Below the pieces are notes generated by a model. That model did not search any database and had not been told where the DNA came from. It worked only from the letters and a program-made list of their open reading frames with translations. A DNA stretch of 64,000 nt. It comes from Streblospio benedicti. Its lineage: Eukaryota; Annelida; Polychaeta; Spionida; Spionidae. Both the position numbers and the translations under genes were made by a program. The stretch is taken from NCBI GenBank assembly GCA_019095985.1, contig CM032661.1, positions 26,648,730 through 26,712,729 of the forward strand, given 5' to 3'. This document shows positions 26,881 through 39,963 of the stretch, piece after piece. The first letter of the stretch is position 1. Every line of letters starts with the position of its first letter.

Positions 26881-27319
26881 GCAATCTGAATCTTTCTCTT
26901 GTTGTGTGGAGAAGACCAAAAGGTATTCATATCTTTTGGCAGAGGGGAATCAAAATCAATTGTACTTATGTACTTATATGTCACATCAAATTTTTCTTGT
27001 TCTATTTTTAATTACCAGCTTCCACAGCATCACATTTCAGCAATTATGAATGAAAATACGCAGAAAAATAGCTCAGAAGCCGCACAGCTGCAGAATTGCC
27101 AAGTGCATATGTTATTCTCCAGACTTATTTCTTAATAATTTATTGAGATAACAAAAATCCATTTTCTAAAGAAAGAGATAACAAGTCTAACATAGTTTAG
27201 AAGTTGCAATACAAAACATGGACAAATTGTTTGTCCTTGTTGCCCTAACACTTTTCAATGACGTGAGACCTAAATCAAGACGAGGCATTATTTTGTGTCA
27301 ATCTTTTCAGTTATAGACC

Positions 27320-29650
27320 AGTGTTTAATTGAGAGAGTACATCTTTTATGTTCCATATTCTATGTGCATTACTGGCCCTATACATTGTAAATGGTAAAAG
27401 AGTTGCCACATAGACTAGACCTATGTATTCTACATTCCGGGCCGGTAGGTGACGATACCATGTCACATCCATAGATAATGTTGATTGGCTGCTGTTGCTG
27501 GGTGAATTACAACAACAGAGAAAATAAATGTCAAACAAAACATCTTCCACCCAATCAATGCTCTATCTCGATCTCTCAATGTCACAAATGTCACCGCATT
27601 TATTATCAACAGCGTATAATTGATTAAGAGGTCAAAATGAAAAACAACACACTTGGGTTATCAGAGGAGATCTTATCAGTCCAAATGTTATTTATTGTCA
27701 GCAAAAATGTACTTCAAGTCATTAATGCGGTCAAATTCAACGAGCTTGTCTTTGTGTTGCTATAATCAGGCCCAGTGCTATTTGCCAATTACATGGATGT
27801 AGTATATTGTTCTTAAGAATGCATTTTGCGGTCTGTCTACGTTGCCTAGTGTTTTTTTATTATTGTTGACAAGTGTTTATTTGTCGTTTTAAGAGCGTTT
27901 CTTGATAGTTTAATATTAATCAGTCGTCAAAAAGAATGGTAAACAAACATTTCAGACATGAACACACCTTTTTTCCATAGCCAATCAGGTATGAGTATTA
28001 GGAGGTGTGGTCTGACGTCATTCTCTTTATGCATATACATGAGCAAACAAGAAGTGGTTGGAACGTTGCCAGCACCTCCGACAATTTTGCAAGTTTCCCA
28101 AATATTTTCGATCATACACCCACAGAGCTTCGCTGGCTTCTGCTTTACGTCAGTCAAAAAGTAGAACTTAACCATACAGAAAGCAGCCAAAATATCAGTA
28201 GCTTGCACAAAAAGCATCAGTATCAGATATAGCTGACAAGTATATCCGTTGATTATCAAATGTGGATCCGGAGCCAGGTCGGGCCAGGTGGATTATTGTG
28301 ACCGTCAGTTGAGGTCATTTTTATTTGGGTGAAGCGCGGTGTCGTCTAATACGTTCACATATTTGGCAATGAAGTTAAAATAGTGGGCGGCCAGATCAAT
28401 TTTTTTAATTGATTCTTTCCTGACAGATCCCCAAGGCAGTAAATTCAAGGCTGGCCTCTAACACTTGAAACTTGAATGGAAATTTTCTCGTAACTAATTC
28501 CAAGAAGTCCAAATCAAATTTACACCACATTGGCAATTTAACTCTGCTCAAGTTAATCAACAGTAAATCAATTCTCATCTAAGAACATCTTACTTAAATT
28601 CCGCCCAGCATGCGTATTACAAAAAAAAACTACATATGACTTCTAATGCCTAATTTCATTGGAAAACAAGTATTCTAGGTAATAAAGTTTTCTTCTGTTT
28701 GTTTTGTCTTCGACCGGTTTCAAAGTATTCCAAATTAACTAGCAACACATTTGTATTTTATTATGTTTATAATATAGTTCGTACTTATATCATACATGTA
28801 GGTGTCTCTTCAAATTTAAATTTACGAAACAAAAAATGAATAGGCACCTATAATGTGAGTGCGAAATATATTGTAATAAAACACATTAACTCAAGCAACG
28901 TAATGTGTGGTTAGTCCTAGTTAATGCAAACATACAAAACCATGAGACAGATAGTAACAGTTTTTTATTGTTTGTAGATAAAAACAATCTTTATCTTTTT
29001 CGCATTAAAAAATCTTTGCTTTTTATACAGTCCACCGTGAACTGCATTTACAAGGTTAAGTATATAAAACAGAGCCTGGCAGCTTAGTCAAAAACATCAA
29101 GGCCTTACAATGGAACACCCACCTGTGCATAGAACCCATTACATCTTACGGTGATTTCAATGACACATCGATTTTTTAAAAATTTCATACATGCAAGATA
29201 CTCTACACGGTAAAATTCACTACTTTGTTTTAACTATTTGCAGCACTTATATTAATAAGTTGATTTTTACACCACATCAATGCATGCATATACTAATTAC
29301 GTGAACCCATATTTCTTTACGTTAGAAATTTCCTCAAATTACATAATCGTCCAGTGATGGTGTGTACACGTTCGCCATGTAGGTAATAGAATAGCCTTGG
29401 CAACTCTTTGTTTCATTTATATCAAGGTCTCGTTGTTAGAAGTCAGTAGGAACAGGAATAGTATAGGCATTTCTTTATGTAGACTAAGTTATGTCTTTAT
29501 GGGCAGCCCTCAGAGCAAAGTGAATATACGAAGGACCTATGAGTTGTCACTTTCATTTTATTACACATTGGCCTAACCAAAGCTTATAGAACAATTTATT
29601 TGTGGGACAACAGGACAACCAGTAGGCATTGATTGATTTTATTCTGGAAA
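27320..29650. other. Upstream region of PNP; no gene placed
   Basis: The missing first coding exon and the promoter of PNP may lie here or further right, but the exon is too short to identify by eye. A less AT-rich patch at about 28000-28340 (with 'gagccaggtcgggccagg') is the best-looking candidate for a promoter region; this is a guess. A minus-strand ORF over 27927-28259 matches nothing I recognise. Confidence 0.3.
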
Positions 29651-29655
29651 AGAAT

Positions 29656-32321
29656 GATGGCATTACTCTCCAAAGCAGTGGTAGTATCAACACATAAACA
29701 ATATTACCAAGTGAGCAACACATTGGTGAGTATTCATGTGATACTTGGACACAACACCTCTGTTTATGAACGGTGTACATTAAACTTGACAAAGCATAAT
29801 TCAATTTAACTCTTTTAATTCGAATCTTAGTTGTACTGGTATGCGAAAACATGTCACTAACATGATTGAATCACATGGCTCTATTTACTATGTCAGAGGA
29901 AGTCCTTATACCAAGTGGTCTAACACATGTTGTCTATAAAAAAAATAATGCTCACTCACCCCATAGTCTTATTAAAGCCATTGGTCTGGATGACAGTTCC
30001 ACTTCTCAGCTGATTCATTTTTCTCTTCTCAAGTTTTTAACACGTAAAATGCCTTTAATGTTTGTCACGGATGCGCTTGCTGTAGAAAATACCCCGATAT
30101 GCCTAGTGACACCTTATATAGGCATGCGAAAATGACGTCATGACATTAGCATAAATTACAGCCACCATTAGGTTTGTTCATTCATTCTCAAGTAGAACAC
30201 GTGACACTGTTTGTGACATTTCATCATAAATGTTAGTGGAGTATAGAGTGTAATCGTAGTAGTTTGTGCTTTTATTATTATTTACATTAATAATATGCGT
30301 ATACTTCTTGATAAATAATCAGATAACATCCACCTCCTTCTGCAGTGTAGCTATTTTTAGTTTAGCTGTCATACTACATCTTTTTTGATTATAGATTGGT
30401 GAGGACCTTTTGTTCTTGATGAAAAGTCACGAAACTACAACACACCTATATGATAACGGTTGATTAATTTCCAATTCCTCTCGTTTCTTATTGTTATAAA
30501 CGTTGACCGCGCCTATCATTTTAGGTTGATTATTTGATGTTTAACATTTGCTTCAATACTTAGTTTGCACACAGTAGATCTTTGAATACGGCACACACTA
30601 ATTAGTATTCGAAACAATTTGGGATAAATTATTTTACAATTGGAGATGAGCAAATATGTATTTCCATTACAATCTGTAAGCCAAGCTCTGTTTGCATGAG
30701 TCTACTAAAGTAATACATGTGTATTACATTTCCGTATTGGCAGTTTACCGACTTTTTGTGGTAACTTATTTAAAAAGTAATTAAAAGTGTAAAATTATTA
30801 TTAACAGCTAACTCTTAAACGAGGTCAAATTGTTTAACACGCCAATTTAATACTAAGACGCATACAATTTCATTTCCAAAAAAAAGAGTATCTCTCTTCG
30901 TGGGGTCGCAACCATTTCCACCATTCAGTGCTTAACGATCGAATCAGCTTATGATATGTCACATGCCCTGTGCCTTATATTATCATGTTCGGTACATACA
31001 TGATAGCGAGAATTATCGTATTCATCCATACCTAATCAAAGTATGGTTTTCTGTGAAGAAATGTGTACGAAACACTTGTTTTGTTAAAGCATAAGAATAA
31101 GGTAGATTTACACAGATACATGCCGCTGTTTTGAAATCGTACAGATTTGATGTCAACCTTAAATATGAGTGAATTGGATAAAACACATTCAAACGAATCG
31201 GGTTCTTTGAGAGGAAAAAAACTCTCGTGCAATTTTAATGAATATGCAAAAAACAACGATAACAGAAATTCTATAACATGGAACATGACATGTAATAAGA
31301 TCTATAAATGTCCTGAAAGCCCGCCTAGCCAGGGCACGCAAATTGTGGGTTTGGGGGAATGTGCTAATATAATAATAAATCTGCAAGGTGGTGTTTTGAT
31401 CAGAATATTATGTAATTATGTATTATGCTAAGTGGTGTTATGAAAATCATCATTATATTGCCATACGGGTTCTATTTTGTATTTGCATACACTTGTCTTC
31501 TCACACTTCTTATTGGAATACCAAATTAATGTATTTGGTGTATGCATTCTTTGTAAAAAAAATCGTATTAACCTTCCCGATAAGCAGCCGTCACCACCAC
31601 AGAGCCTGACCTCAAGACTTGGGAAATTGGAGAATTGTTTGCATTATCGCAAACATCACGTTCATAAATTTGTGTCATCATACATGTACATGTGTGCGGG
31701 CGTGCGTGGCGTGCGTGAATGTGTCTGTGTGTGTATGCGTGCGTGCGTGCGTGTGCGTGTGAATATCAAGAAAGTTTTTTATGTCTTATCGTGATATGTG
31801 TTTATTTATACTAAGATGGCACAAGAATAATTCATAGTACTCATGTATAAGTAAGCCCCCTTACAACAATGGGGACCTACAGACAATGCTGTTTTGTTTT
31901 TTTCCTTTCACAATCTTGTTGCGGAAGTCAGTATCATGCAGGAGGGTCATTTTCGATCATTCTCGTATTTATATAATGTACATTTACAAGCCACCCACTA
32001 AACATTCCATATCCATACCAACGGTTATCTGTAATATGGCGGGGGTCTTTCATTTAAAAGGCTCTCGAGTTCCTTGGTGTGATAATCTTTCTAACTGGAT
32101 CTCTTGTGTTAGGACTGGATCTCAACCTTGACAGTCTGGTTTGTGCTTTCGTACAGTGGTCTATAATCTGGCCAATTGACCTCAAAGGGACATTGCCGAT
32201 TATTTAGAACGGTCCGGGAAAATGGAAGCACCATCTGGCGTCTATGCCATTTTAACTATTGCCCTATTGTCTTGATCGAAAACCACAAAGTTGTAGTTTC
32301 AACACAGAATCTACATGCATA
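29656..32321. repeat. Tandem duplication unit 1, conserved left part
   Basis: This 2.67-kb stretch is repeated in the same orientation at 37282-39963. Over 31032-31600 the offset stays at 7639 bp and the copies are almost identical; a peptide read through both differs by one residue. The outer parts differ by many one- or two-base indels. No gene is recognised. It contains a GT/GC microsatellite at 31685-31762. Confidence 0.9.
31685..31762. repeat. Imperfect (GTGC/GT)n microsatellite, copy 1
   Basis: Mixed GTGC, GTGT and GCGT units. The same tract recurs at 39324-39401 as part of the larger duplication. Confidence 0.85.
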
Positions 32322-32639
32322 CAAGTCGTGTTAAAAGCATGAAATTTGGCACAGATGGGGAGAAACATATATCTTTAAGATTTGGATGTGGAGGCATCAC
32401 AGCTTTTGCCTCGTTTAGGTTTGGCGGCCATTTTGTTTCCGCCATTACGATTGAACACATTTCTGCTAATATCTTTGTATCTAAAAAAGAGATATCAATG
32501 TCAATGTAGTATATTTTCCTATGTTTTTAAGGTCAATCATTAACATAAACCGTACAAAAGATTATTTAAATGATGTTTTATTGAAGGAAATTATATATAA
32601 TGGTACCTATAACCATAAATGGTACCCGTAATTGGTAAC

Positions 32640-33070
32640 AAAAGCTGCATATTCAGTCAGTTAGTAGAGTTGCACTCCCCATCACGAAAGCACAAAGTTG
32701 TGCATTTTAAGCTAGCTTTTTTTTTACACTTGCAGGCTACATTGCAATCCTTTTTACATTGACAACATAATAACTCCTGTGCTGACGTTCTGGGGGGGGG
32801 GTAAAGTTGACTCTAATGGACTCCAGCCAGTACAGTGTTTCCAGCCCCATTGCGTAGGAGATGGCAGACTTTGTATTCTATTCACACATTGAGCCTAAAC
32901 AAATGCACCTTGAAATGATGCTCTTGCAATATGTTGTTTAAATGCATCTAGAGTTGGTGGAATATGTTCATGGCTCATTTCATGGCACTGGTATTTCTTT
33001 GTTCCAAACATAGATGATGAGTCCCTGCCTGTGACTAAACAACTCTGACTATACAAAAAAGAAAGTATGC
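32640..33070 (-). pseudogene. CXC-family fragment, left inverted copy
   Basis: The minus strand shows family pieces TGRDSSSMFGTKKYQCHEMS, IPPTLDAFKQHIARASFQG, then a diverged counterpart of the Trp-rich stretch seen at 35386-35655. Only the 3' part of the family ORF is present and it is not intact. It is the mirror copy of the plus-strand fragment at 35361-35655. Confidence 0.6.
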
Positions 33071-33339
33071 AACAACTATAATTTAAGACATGAAACTCTA
33101 TCAGCTGCCAGATTCATCAACAGTAATTCCAACAGTGTTTGTTTTTAAAACAGACAAGTTTTAAGTACCAAAACCTATTGGTACTCAAACTCATACTTTC
33201 CAGACCTTGAAATAAACGATGTTATTGCAGCGGAAATCAGGTAACAGGTAATTACAAATTAAATTATGAAAATAGATATTCGATCAATCAATCAATCAGA
33301 TCCTAAGTTTATTTGAGCGGGCCCCTAATTATTCCTCAT

Positions 33340-34830
33340 TCAGAGGACGTTGCCTGGCTGCCCAGTCTACATCTCAATCGTCCTCTCCAAGCCTTTTGGT
33401 CACCAGGATCTATCAGACCCGTGCTCAATCTTTCTACATGACCGCATCTCCAGTCTGTTTTGGTCTTCCCTTTCCTATCCTTCCTTCTATTTCAAGTTTT
33501 CTTACTTTGCTAATCCAGCCAGAGCTGCGCTCAACCTAATCTTGCCATCTCAGTCTCCCTTTACGAAGCACACTATCAATATCTGTGATACACAATTTCT
33601 CCAAAAGGCTCTCTGTACTTGTATCATTGTTAGACTTGAAGGATAATGCGTATTTCTCTAGCTTTTTTATTGGTCACTTGATGATTACAGAACTCTCTCA
33701 ATCACGCCTGGATCATCCCTAAATACTCTTAGACTATTCCGTTCGGTGTCGTATGGTCAGTGTACGGTCACACTGCACATCCAGCAGATCATAGCTCTGT
33801 CAATTCTTCTCACATGATTTACAGTACTGGAAGATGCTACCCACGTCTCAGACCCATGAATCATAGCACTGCGTAGACAGATTTAATACACTCTACCTCT
33901 TGAAGAAAAAGGAATGTGCCATGATGGTTTGGCAGTTTGGCAGGAGCTCACAAAATTTGCCCGATGCATATATCCTTGAATGAGTTCAGTGTTTGGTTAT
34001 ATGAATAAATCAACATATTTCTTCAATCGCAACACTAAATTTACCTTATTATTTGCAGTTTCGGACCATCGACTGTGTCTATCCTCAGAATCTCACACTA
34101 CGCATATCAGTCAGACGGACAAAACTGTAGCAAAACTGGTTAAGTAAGTTAGGCCTCCAGTACGCCCCGACTCATTGTAGCATGGTCACAGAGTATAAAT
34201 TGCCCCCTTCTATAAGTTGGACTGGAGTAGTTTAAGTTTCCTTTGCGTGTCAGCACTGCCTGGTGTGAAGTCCTCGTAAAGAGGTCTCTCTTGAAGCCCA
34301 GGGGGTGAACACCATCTCAGCAGTAGGTGACAGAAAGCCAGGCCTTTACATATGTGGAGAGCTACTGAACACAACGAGGAGCTGTCATAGAGAAGCGCAA
34401 GACCACCCCGGGGTCGTAGGTGGGCTACTGCTTGCCGCATCACCCCAGGGACGAAGCTGTCAAGTGGAAGGTGGTGATTGCACAAGGCCGGGCAGTGGCT
34501 TATACTGTCAATTTCTTCACTGTTGGAGCTAACTCACAGTCTCCATCACTGGACAACATCACCTAAGTAACAAAACTCTCACAACCTCTAACTTGTGTTC
34601 ACCTACTGTTGACCTCCTTGATTAGCCTTACACCTTGGATATGTAGTCAAGATCAGGTTTGAGAATACCCTCAATTCCGCTGCACCTTTTGTGTACCCAG
34701 CATACACAACTGCCACAGTAAATGGAGTGTCTCGCTACCCCTATACTTTCAAAAGACCTTATATCTAAGTGTTTATTTCTATTATTGCATAAACCACCCA
34801 TGTCAACCATACATAATAAGTTCAAAGATT
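33340..34830 (-). mobile_element. LINE remnant, reverse transcriptase C-terminal part
   Basis: Order of pieces on the minus strand: a zinc-finger-like CWVHKRCSGIEG (about 34690), HGSETWVASSS with WMCSVT (about 33870-33770), VLRKGRLRWQD and GWISK (about 33570), and GRIGKGRPKQT (about 33480). This order, a Cys/His finger followed by SETW, RGRLRW and GRPKKT motifs, matches a common invertebrate LINE type. The copy lacks the catalytic RT region and has several stops and frameshifts. It sits between two inverted CXC fragments. Confidence 0.65.
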
Positions 34831-34979
34831 AAGAGCAAGTACAATTTTGACAGCCTCTAGCTCGAATAGATTCATGTCCGATCATTTAAAGGTCTTGTGA
34901 TAGGCTATGCTACCCTTTGCAGGCATACAGTATTACAGCACATGAGTATTCTCCACCTTTGAGAAATTTATCTAGGTGT

Positions 34980-35655
34980 GACCCAGAGACAACCAGAGTG
35001 TTTTGTTTATACAATTACATATAGATCCCACATGTCAACGAAAGCCAGGTGGGCACCCTTGGCTTTTCATCCTGGTCTGCTTATCACACTGAACAGTTTC
35101 AGTCACAAGGTGCAGAGGTCATTTATTTGTACCCTGCTATATCAGCAAAGCTTCCACTTTTCTCTGCAAAGTCAAAATCACATTCAGTTGCAATAATCAG
35201 TGACTCATTGGATGAAATCAAACTAGCTGTTGAAAAAAAAAATTTAGGCCAAATACCTATCATGACCAACCCCTATTTGCAGTATTTGCAGTAGCTAAAG
35301 ATATCAACTCTACCAGTATTGAACCGTTTGTAAAAAGTGACAAATACATGTAACACGAAAACATATTCCACCAACTCTAGATGTATTGAAACAACATATT
35401 GCAAGAGAATCATTTCAAGGTGCATTTGTTCGAATAGAGTACAAAGTCTGCCATCTCCCTACGCAATGGGGCTGGAAACATGGTATTGGCTGGAGTCCAT
35501 TAGGAGTCAACTTTACCACCGTCCATAACGTCAGCACAGGAGTTATTATGTTGTGGATGCAAAAGGGGTGCAATGTAAGATACAAGTGTAAAAAAGCTAA
35601 CTTAAAATGCACTGCTGTGTGCTTTCCTGATGGGGAGTGCATCTCTACTAACTGA
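34980..35655 (+). pseudogene. CXC-family fragment, right copy, internally deleted
   Basis: The plus strand shows WSAYHTEQF, EVIYLYPAISAKLPLF, LGQIPIMT and then a DQPLF-type block, a region that lies upstream of HALTGCDTTS in the family. It is followed almost directly by the family's C-terminal part: QHIARESFQGAF, GWKHGIGWSP and the Cys-rich tail CKKANLKCTAVC and ECISTN. The middle of the family ORF (EADTR, DTDV and TGCDTTS) is absent, so this is an internally shortened copy. Confidence 0.65.
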
Positions 35656-36002
35656 CTGAATATGCAGCTTTTGTTACCAATTACGGGTACCATTTATAGT
35701 TATGGGTACCATGATATATGATTTCCAGCAATAAAACTCCATTCAAATAATCTTTTGTACGGTTTATGGTAATAATTGACCTTCAAAACATAGGAAAATA
35801 TACTACATTGACATTGATATCTCTTTTAGATACAAAGATATTAGCAGAAATGTGTTCAATCGTAATGGCGGAAACAAAATGGCCGCCAAACCTAAACAAG
35901 GCAAAAGCTGCGATGCCTCCACATCCAAATCTTAAAGATATATGTTTCTCCCCATCATATTTTGGTACAGAAACCCATAAACTAATAGAAATAAAACAAT
36001 CT

Positions 36003-37281
36003 GAGCTGAAGGTTGGTAGGATTAAAAGCAAGAAGGCCTTCAAATATGTTGTCTAGGTGTACAGCCAGCAAGGCTTCTGGGGCATGTCCCCACAGAAATG
36101 TTTCAACACAGACGACAAAAATGGTGTATTATGGTGACACTTGGGCCCTTTAAAAAAAATTATCTTTGTCTATGGCTTCATAACTGGTTTACCATTAAGA
36201 AGAGTCATTTCCACAACAATTAAGTGCTGGATTTATGGTTGAGATAATTACAAATAGATTCCCCCTCAATCATTTTAGGTCCCCCAGACGTCTCTTAGTA
36301 CAATTTCTCATCCATCTAATCTCTCCATCTCTCTCCCTTCTCTGTAAATTTCTAGTTTTCAGGCCAACACTGCAGACTCATATGCATGGGGATACCTTTA
36401 TTGCAAACTGTATATAAATTCAAACACTTAGCAGATTGAAGTGCAAAAGTTAAGAGAACATTTAGACAGCATTTCAAACAAAAGCAGCCTTTCGATTACC
36501 AACACCCATATGACGAAGGTTGAATAAATCATTTCATCTGTCTGAACCATACATTTGAATTTAGTGGTTCTATCTCAAAAAATAGGTAAAATGATAGCAT
36601 GGAGGAGCTAGATAGCCATTTGGACAAATATCACCACAATCCATTTGCATTTATATGAGTATATAGGGGTCTACTATGATATATATATATATATATATCA
36701 TAACGCCGCCATAAAAAATATATATATATATATATGAAAATTTAGGTATAAAATTTTATATATATATATATTTATTTCAGGTAAAATAAAACATCTATCC
36801 GCTTAAAATTGACATATATATATATAGAAAAATCCATTTTTCATATTTGCATTAAGTAATATAAAGCGTATATTATATTGATTATCTTGATTTTTCTATA
36901 TCTCAAGGTTGTTTTTAAAAAATAGCCAAAATGAACATATATAATATAAAAGACAAATGATGTTATCAAATCACGTTATTTGAATTTATGAATGATATAT
37001 ATCACACCATATCAGACAAATATCACCATTTCATTAAACCGTGATAGATAACGTGCGAAAGCAAACAATTTTGCATTCATCACGATACCTATTAAGATTA
37101 TTTTTCCTGACACCTGCTATTCAAACATTTAGATAACGTGTGCAACTGGGTTGAAACAAATTTATAGATTTAGCTTTTGACCGTTTTTGTGAATGTATCT
37201 AAAAAACATATATGTTTGGCCTTTTCCACGTCATCCTTTACTCATTGCCAATGCAAGATTCTCCATTATAGCAGGCGTTTC
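36003..37281. repeat. Tandem duplication unit 1, right part
   Basis: Aligns with 40638-41586 in the same orientation (GCTGAAGGTTTGGTAGGAT, GGGGCATGTCCCC, GATAACGTGCGAAAGC and CCACGTCATCCTTTACTCAT). It is more diverged than the left part, with several indels. It joins the second copy of the left part at about 37282, which fixes the tandem junction. It contains TA microsatellites. Confidence 0.8.
36679..36830. repeat. Clustered (TA)n microsatellites
   Basis: Four short TA runs, at about 36679-36698, 36718-36735, 36757-36771 and 36812-36825, are separated by AT-rich spacers. They are absent from the matching part of the second duplication unit. Confidence 0.8.
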
Positions 37282-39963
37282 GATGGCATTATTTCCTCCA
37301 AAGCAGTGGTAGTATCAACACATAAACAATATTACCAAGTGAGCAACACATTGTGAGTATTCATGTGGGATACTTGGACAACACCTCTGTTTATGAACCG
37401 TGTACATTAAACTTGACAAAGCATATATTTCAATTTAACTTTTAATTGAATCTTTAGTTGTACTGGTATGCGAAAACATGTCACTAACATGATTGAATCA
37501 CATGGCTCTATTTACTATGTGTCAGAGGAAGTCCTTTATACCAAGTGGTCTTAACACATGTTGTCTAAAAAAATAATGCTCACTCACCCCTTATATAGTC
37601 TTATTAAAGCCATTGGTCTGGATGACAGTTCCACTTCTCAGCTTTGATTCATTTTTTCTCTTTCTCAAGTTTTTTAACACGTAAAATGCCTTTAATGTTT
37701 GTCACGGATGCGCTTGTTGTAGAAAATACCCCTGATATGCCTAGTGACACCTTATATAGGCATGCGAAATGACGTCATGACATTAGCATAAATTACAGCC
37801 ACCATTAGGTTTGTTCATTCATTCTCAAGTAGAACACGTGACACTGTTTGTGACATTTCATCATAAATGTTAGTGGAGTATAGAGTGTAATCGTAGTAGT
37901 TTGTGCTTTTATTATTATTTACATTAATAATATGCGTATACTTCTTGATAAATAATCAGATAACATCCACCTCCTTCTGCAGTGTAGCTATTTTTAGTTT
38001 AGCTGTCATACTACATCTTTTTTGATTATAGATTGGTGAGGACCTTTTTGTTCTTGATGAAAAGTCACGAAACTACAACACACCTATATGATAACGGTTG
38101 ATTAATTTCCAATTCCTCTCGTTTCTTATTGTTATAAACGTTGACCTGGCCTATCATTTTAGGTTGATTATTTGATGTTTAACATTTGCTTCCAATACTT
38201 AGTTTGCACACAGTAGATCTTTGAATACGGCACACACTAATTAGTATTCGAAACAATTTGGGATAAATTATTTTACAATTGGAGATGAGCAAATATGTAT
38301 TTCCATTACAATCTGTAAGCCAAGCTCTGTTTGCATGAGTCTACTAAAGTAATACATGTGTATTACATTTCCGTATTGGCAGTTTACCGACTTTTTTGTG
38401 GTAACTTATTTAAAAGTAATTAAAAGTGTAAAATTATTATTAACAGCTAACTCTTAAACGAGGTCAAATTGTTTAACACGCCAATTTAATACTAAGACGC
38501 ATACAATTTCATTTCCAAAAAAAAGAGGATCTCTCTTCGTGGGGTCGCAACCATTTCCACCATTCAGTGCTTAACGATCGAATCAGCTTATGATATGTCA
38601 CATGCCCTGTGCCTTATATTATCATGTTCGGTACATACATGATAGCGAGAATTATCGTATTCATCCATACCTAATCAAAGTATGGTTTTCTGTGAAGAAA
38701 TGTGTACGAAACACTTGTTTTGTTAAAGCATAAGAATAAGGTAGATTTACACAGATACATGCCGCTGTTTTGAAATCGTACAGATTTGATGTCAACCTTA
38801 AATATGAGTGAATTGGATAAAACACATTCAAACGAATCGGGTTCTTTGAGAGGAAAAAAACTCTCGTGCAATTTTAATGAATATGCAAAAAACAACGATA
38901 ACAGAAATTCTATAACATGGAACATGACATGTAATAAGATCTATAAATGTCCTGAAAGCCCGCCTAGCCAGGGCACGCAAATTGTGGGTTTGGGGGAATG
39001 TGCTAATATAATAATAAATCTGCAAGATGGTGTTTTGATCAGAATATTATGTAATTATGTATTATGCTAAGTGGTGTTATGAAAATCATCATTATATTGC
39101 CATACGGGTTCTATTTTGTATTTGCATACACTTGTCTTCTCACACTTCTTATTGGAATACCAAATTAATGTATTTGGTGTATGCATTCTTTGTAAAAAAA
39201 ATCGTATTAACCTTCCCGATAAGCAGCCGTCACCACCACAGAGCCTGACCTCAAGACTTGGGAAATTGGAGAATTGTTTGCATTATCGCAAACATCACGT
39301 TCATAAATTTGTGTCATCATACATGTACATGTGTGCGGGCGTGCGTGGCGTGCGTGAATGTGTCTGTGTGTGTATGCGTGCGTGCGTGCGTGTGCGTGTG
39401 AATATCAAGAAAGTTTTTGTGTCTTATCGTGATATGTGTTTATTTATACTAAGATGTGGCACAAGAATAATTCATAGTACTCATGTATAAGTAAGCCCTT
39501 ACAACAATGGGGACCTACAGACAATGCTGTTTTTTTTTCCTTTCACAATCTTGTTGCGGAAGTCAGTATCATGCATGAGTGGTCATTTTCGATCATTCTT
39601 GCTTTCTGTGTTACATATAATGTACATTTACAAGCCACCCACTAAGCATTCCATATCCATACCAACGGTTATCTGTAATATGGCGGGGGTCTTTCATTTA
39701 AGGGCTCTCGAGTTCCTTGGTGTGATAATCTTTCTAACTGGATCTCTTGTGTTAGGACTGGATCTCAACCTTGACAGTCTGGTTTGTGCTTTCGTACAGT
39801 GGTCTATAATCCTGGCCAATTGACCTCAAAGGGACATTGCCGATTATTTAGAACGGTCCGGAAAATGGAAGCACCATCTGGCGTCTATGCCATTTTAACT
39901 ATTTGCCTATTGTCTTGATCGAAACCACAAAGTTGTAGTTTCAACACAGAATCTACATGCATA
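37282..39963. repeat. Tandem duplication unit 2, conserved left part
   Basis: Second copy of 29656-32321, 2.68 kb, same orientation. It directly follows the right part of unit 1, so the arrangement is head-to-tail. No gene recognised. The GT/GC microsatellite is at 39324-39401. Confidence 0.9.

Larger units (their letters stand above)
23960..27310. repeat. Dispersed repeat, long copy (B), containing a CXC-family ORF
   Basis: Left part about 23960-24985 and right part about 26955-27310 align, in order and orientation, with the short copy at 9360-11620. The middle, about 24985-26955, is absent from the short copy; it holds a tandem repeat (25139-25688) and the decayed CXC-domain ORF (25950-26880, minus). 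Either the short copy is an internal deletion derivative, or the CXC segment inserted into an older repeat here. Confidence 0.6.
32345..36000. mobile_element. Composite insertion: head-to-head CXC-element fragments around a LINE remnant
   Basis: Inverted arms of about 600 bp, 32345-32968 and 35361-35975, are diverged but colinear over their whole length (GATGGGGAGAAACATATATC, TTTGGCGGCCATTTTGTTTC and CTAATATCTTTGTATCTAAA on both). Each arm is the 3' end and flank of the same CXC-domain family, pointing outward. Between them lies a minus-strand LINE tail. The whole block stands in the first duplication unit at the place where the second unit has 39964-40636. Confidence 0.7.

Noticed and set aside
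27927-28259. 110-residue minus-strand ORF upstream of PNP, considered as a host exon
   Set aside because: No family resemblance, no clear splice partners and no fit with the expected N-terminus of PNP.
31032-31794. Set of ORFs conserved between the two duplication units (again at 38671-39490)
   Set aside because: They are conserved only because the DNA is almost identical. ORFs on both strands and in several frames are equally conserved, and none resembles a known protein.
34210-34532. 90-residue minus-strand ORF and its plus-strand shadow
   Set aside because: The minus-strand reading falls inside the LINE remnant, in the wrong frame for the LINE motifs, and matches nothing else.
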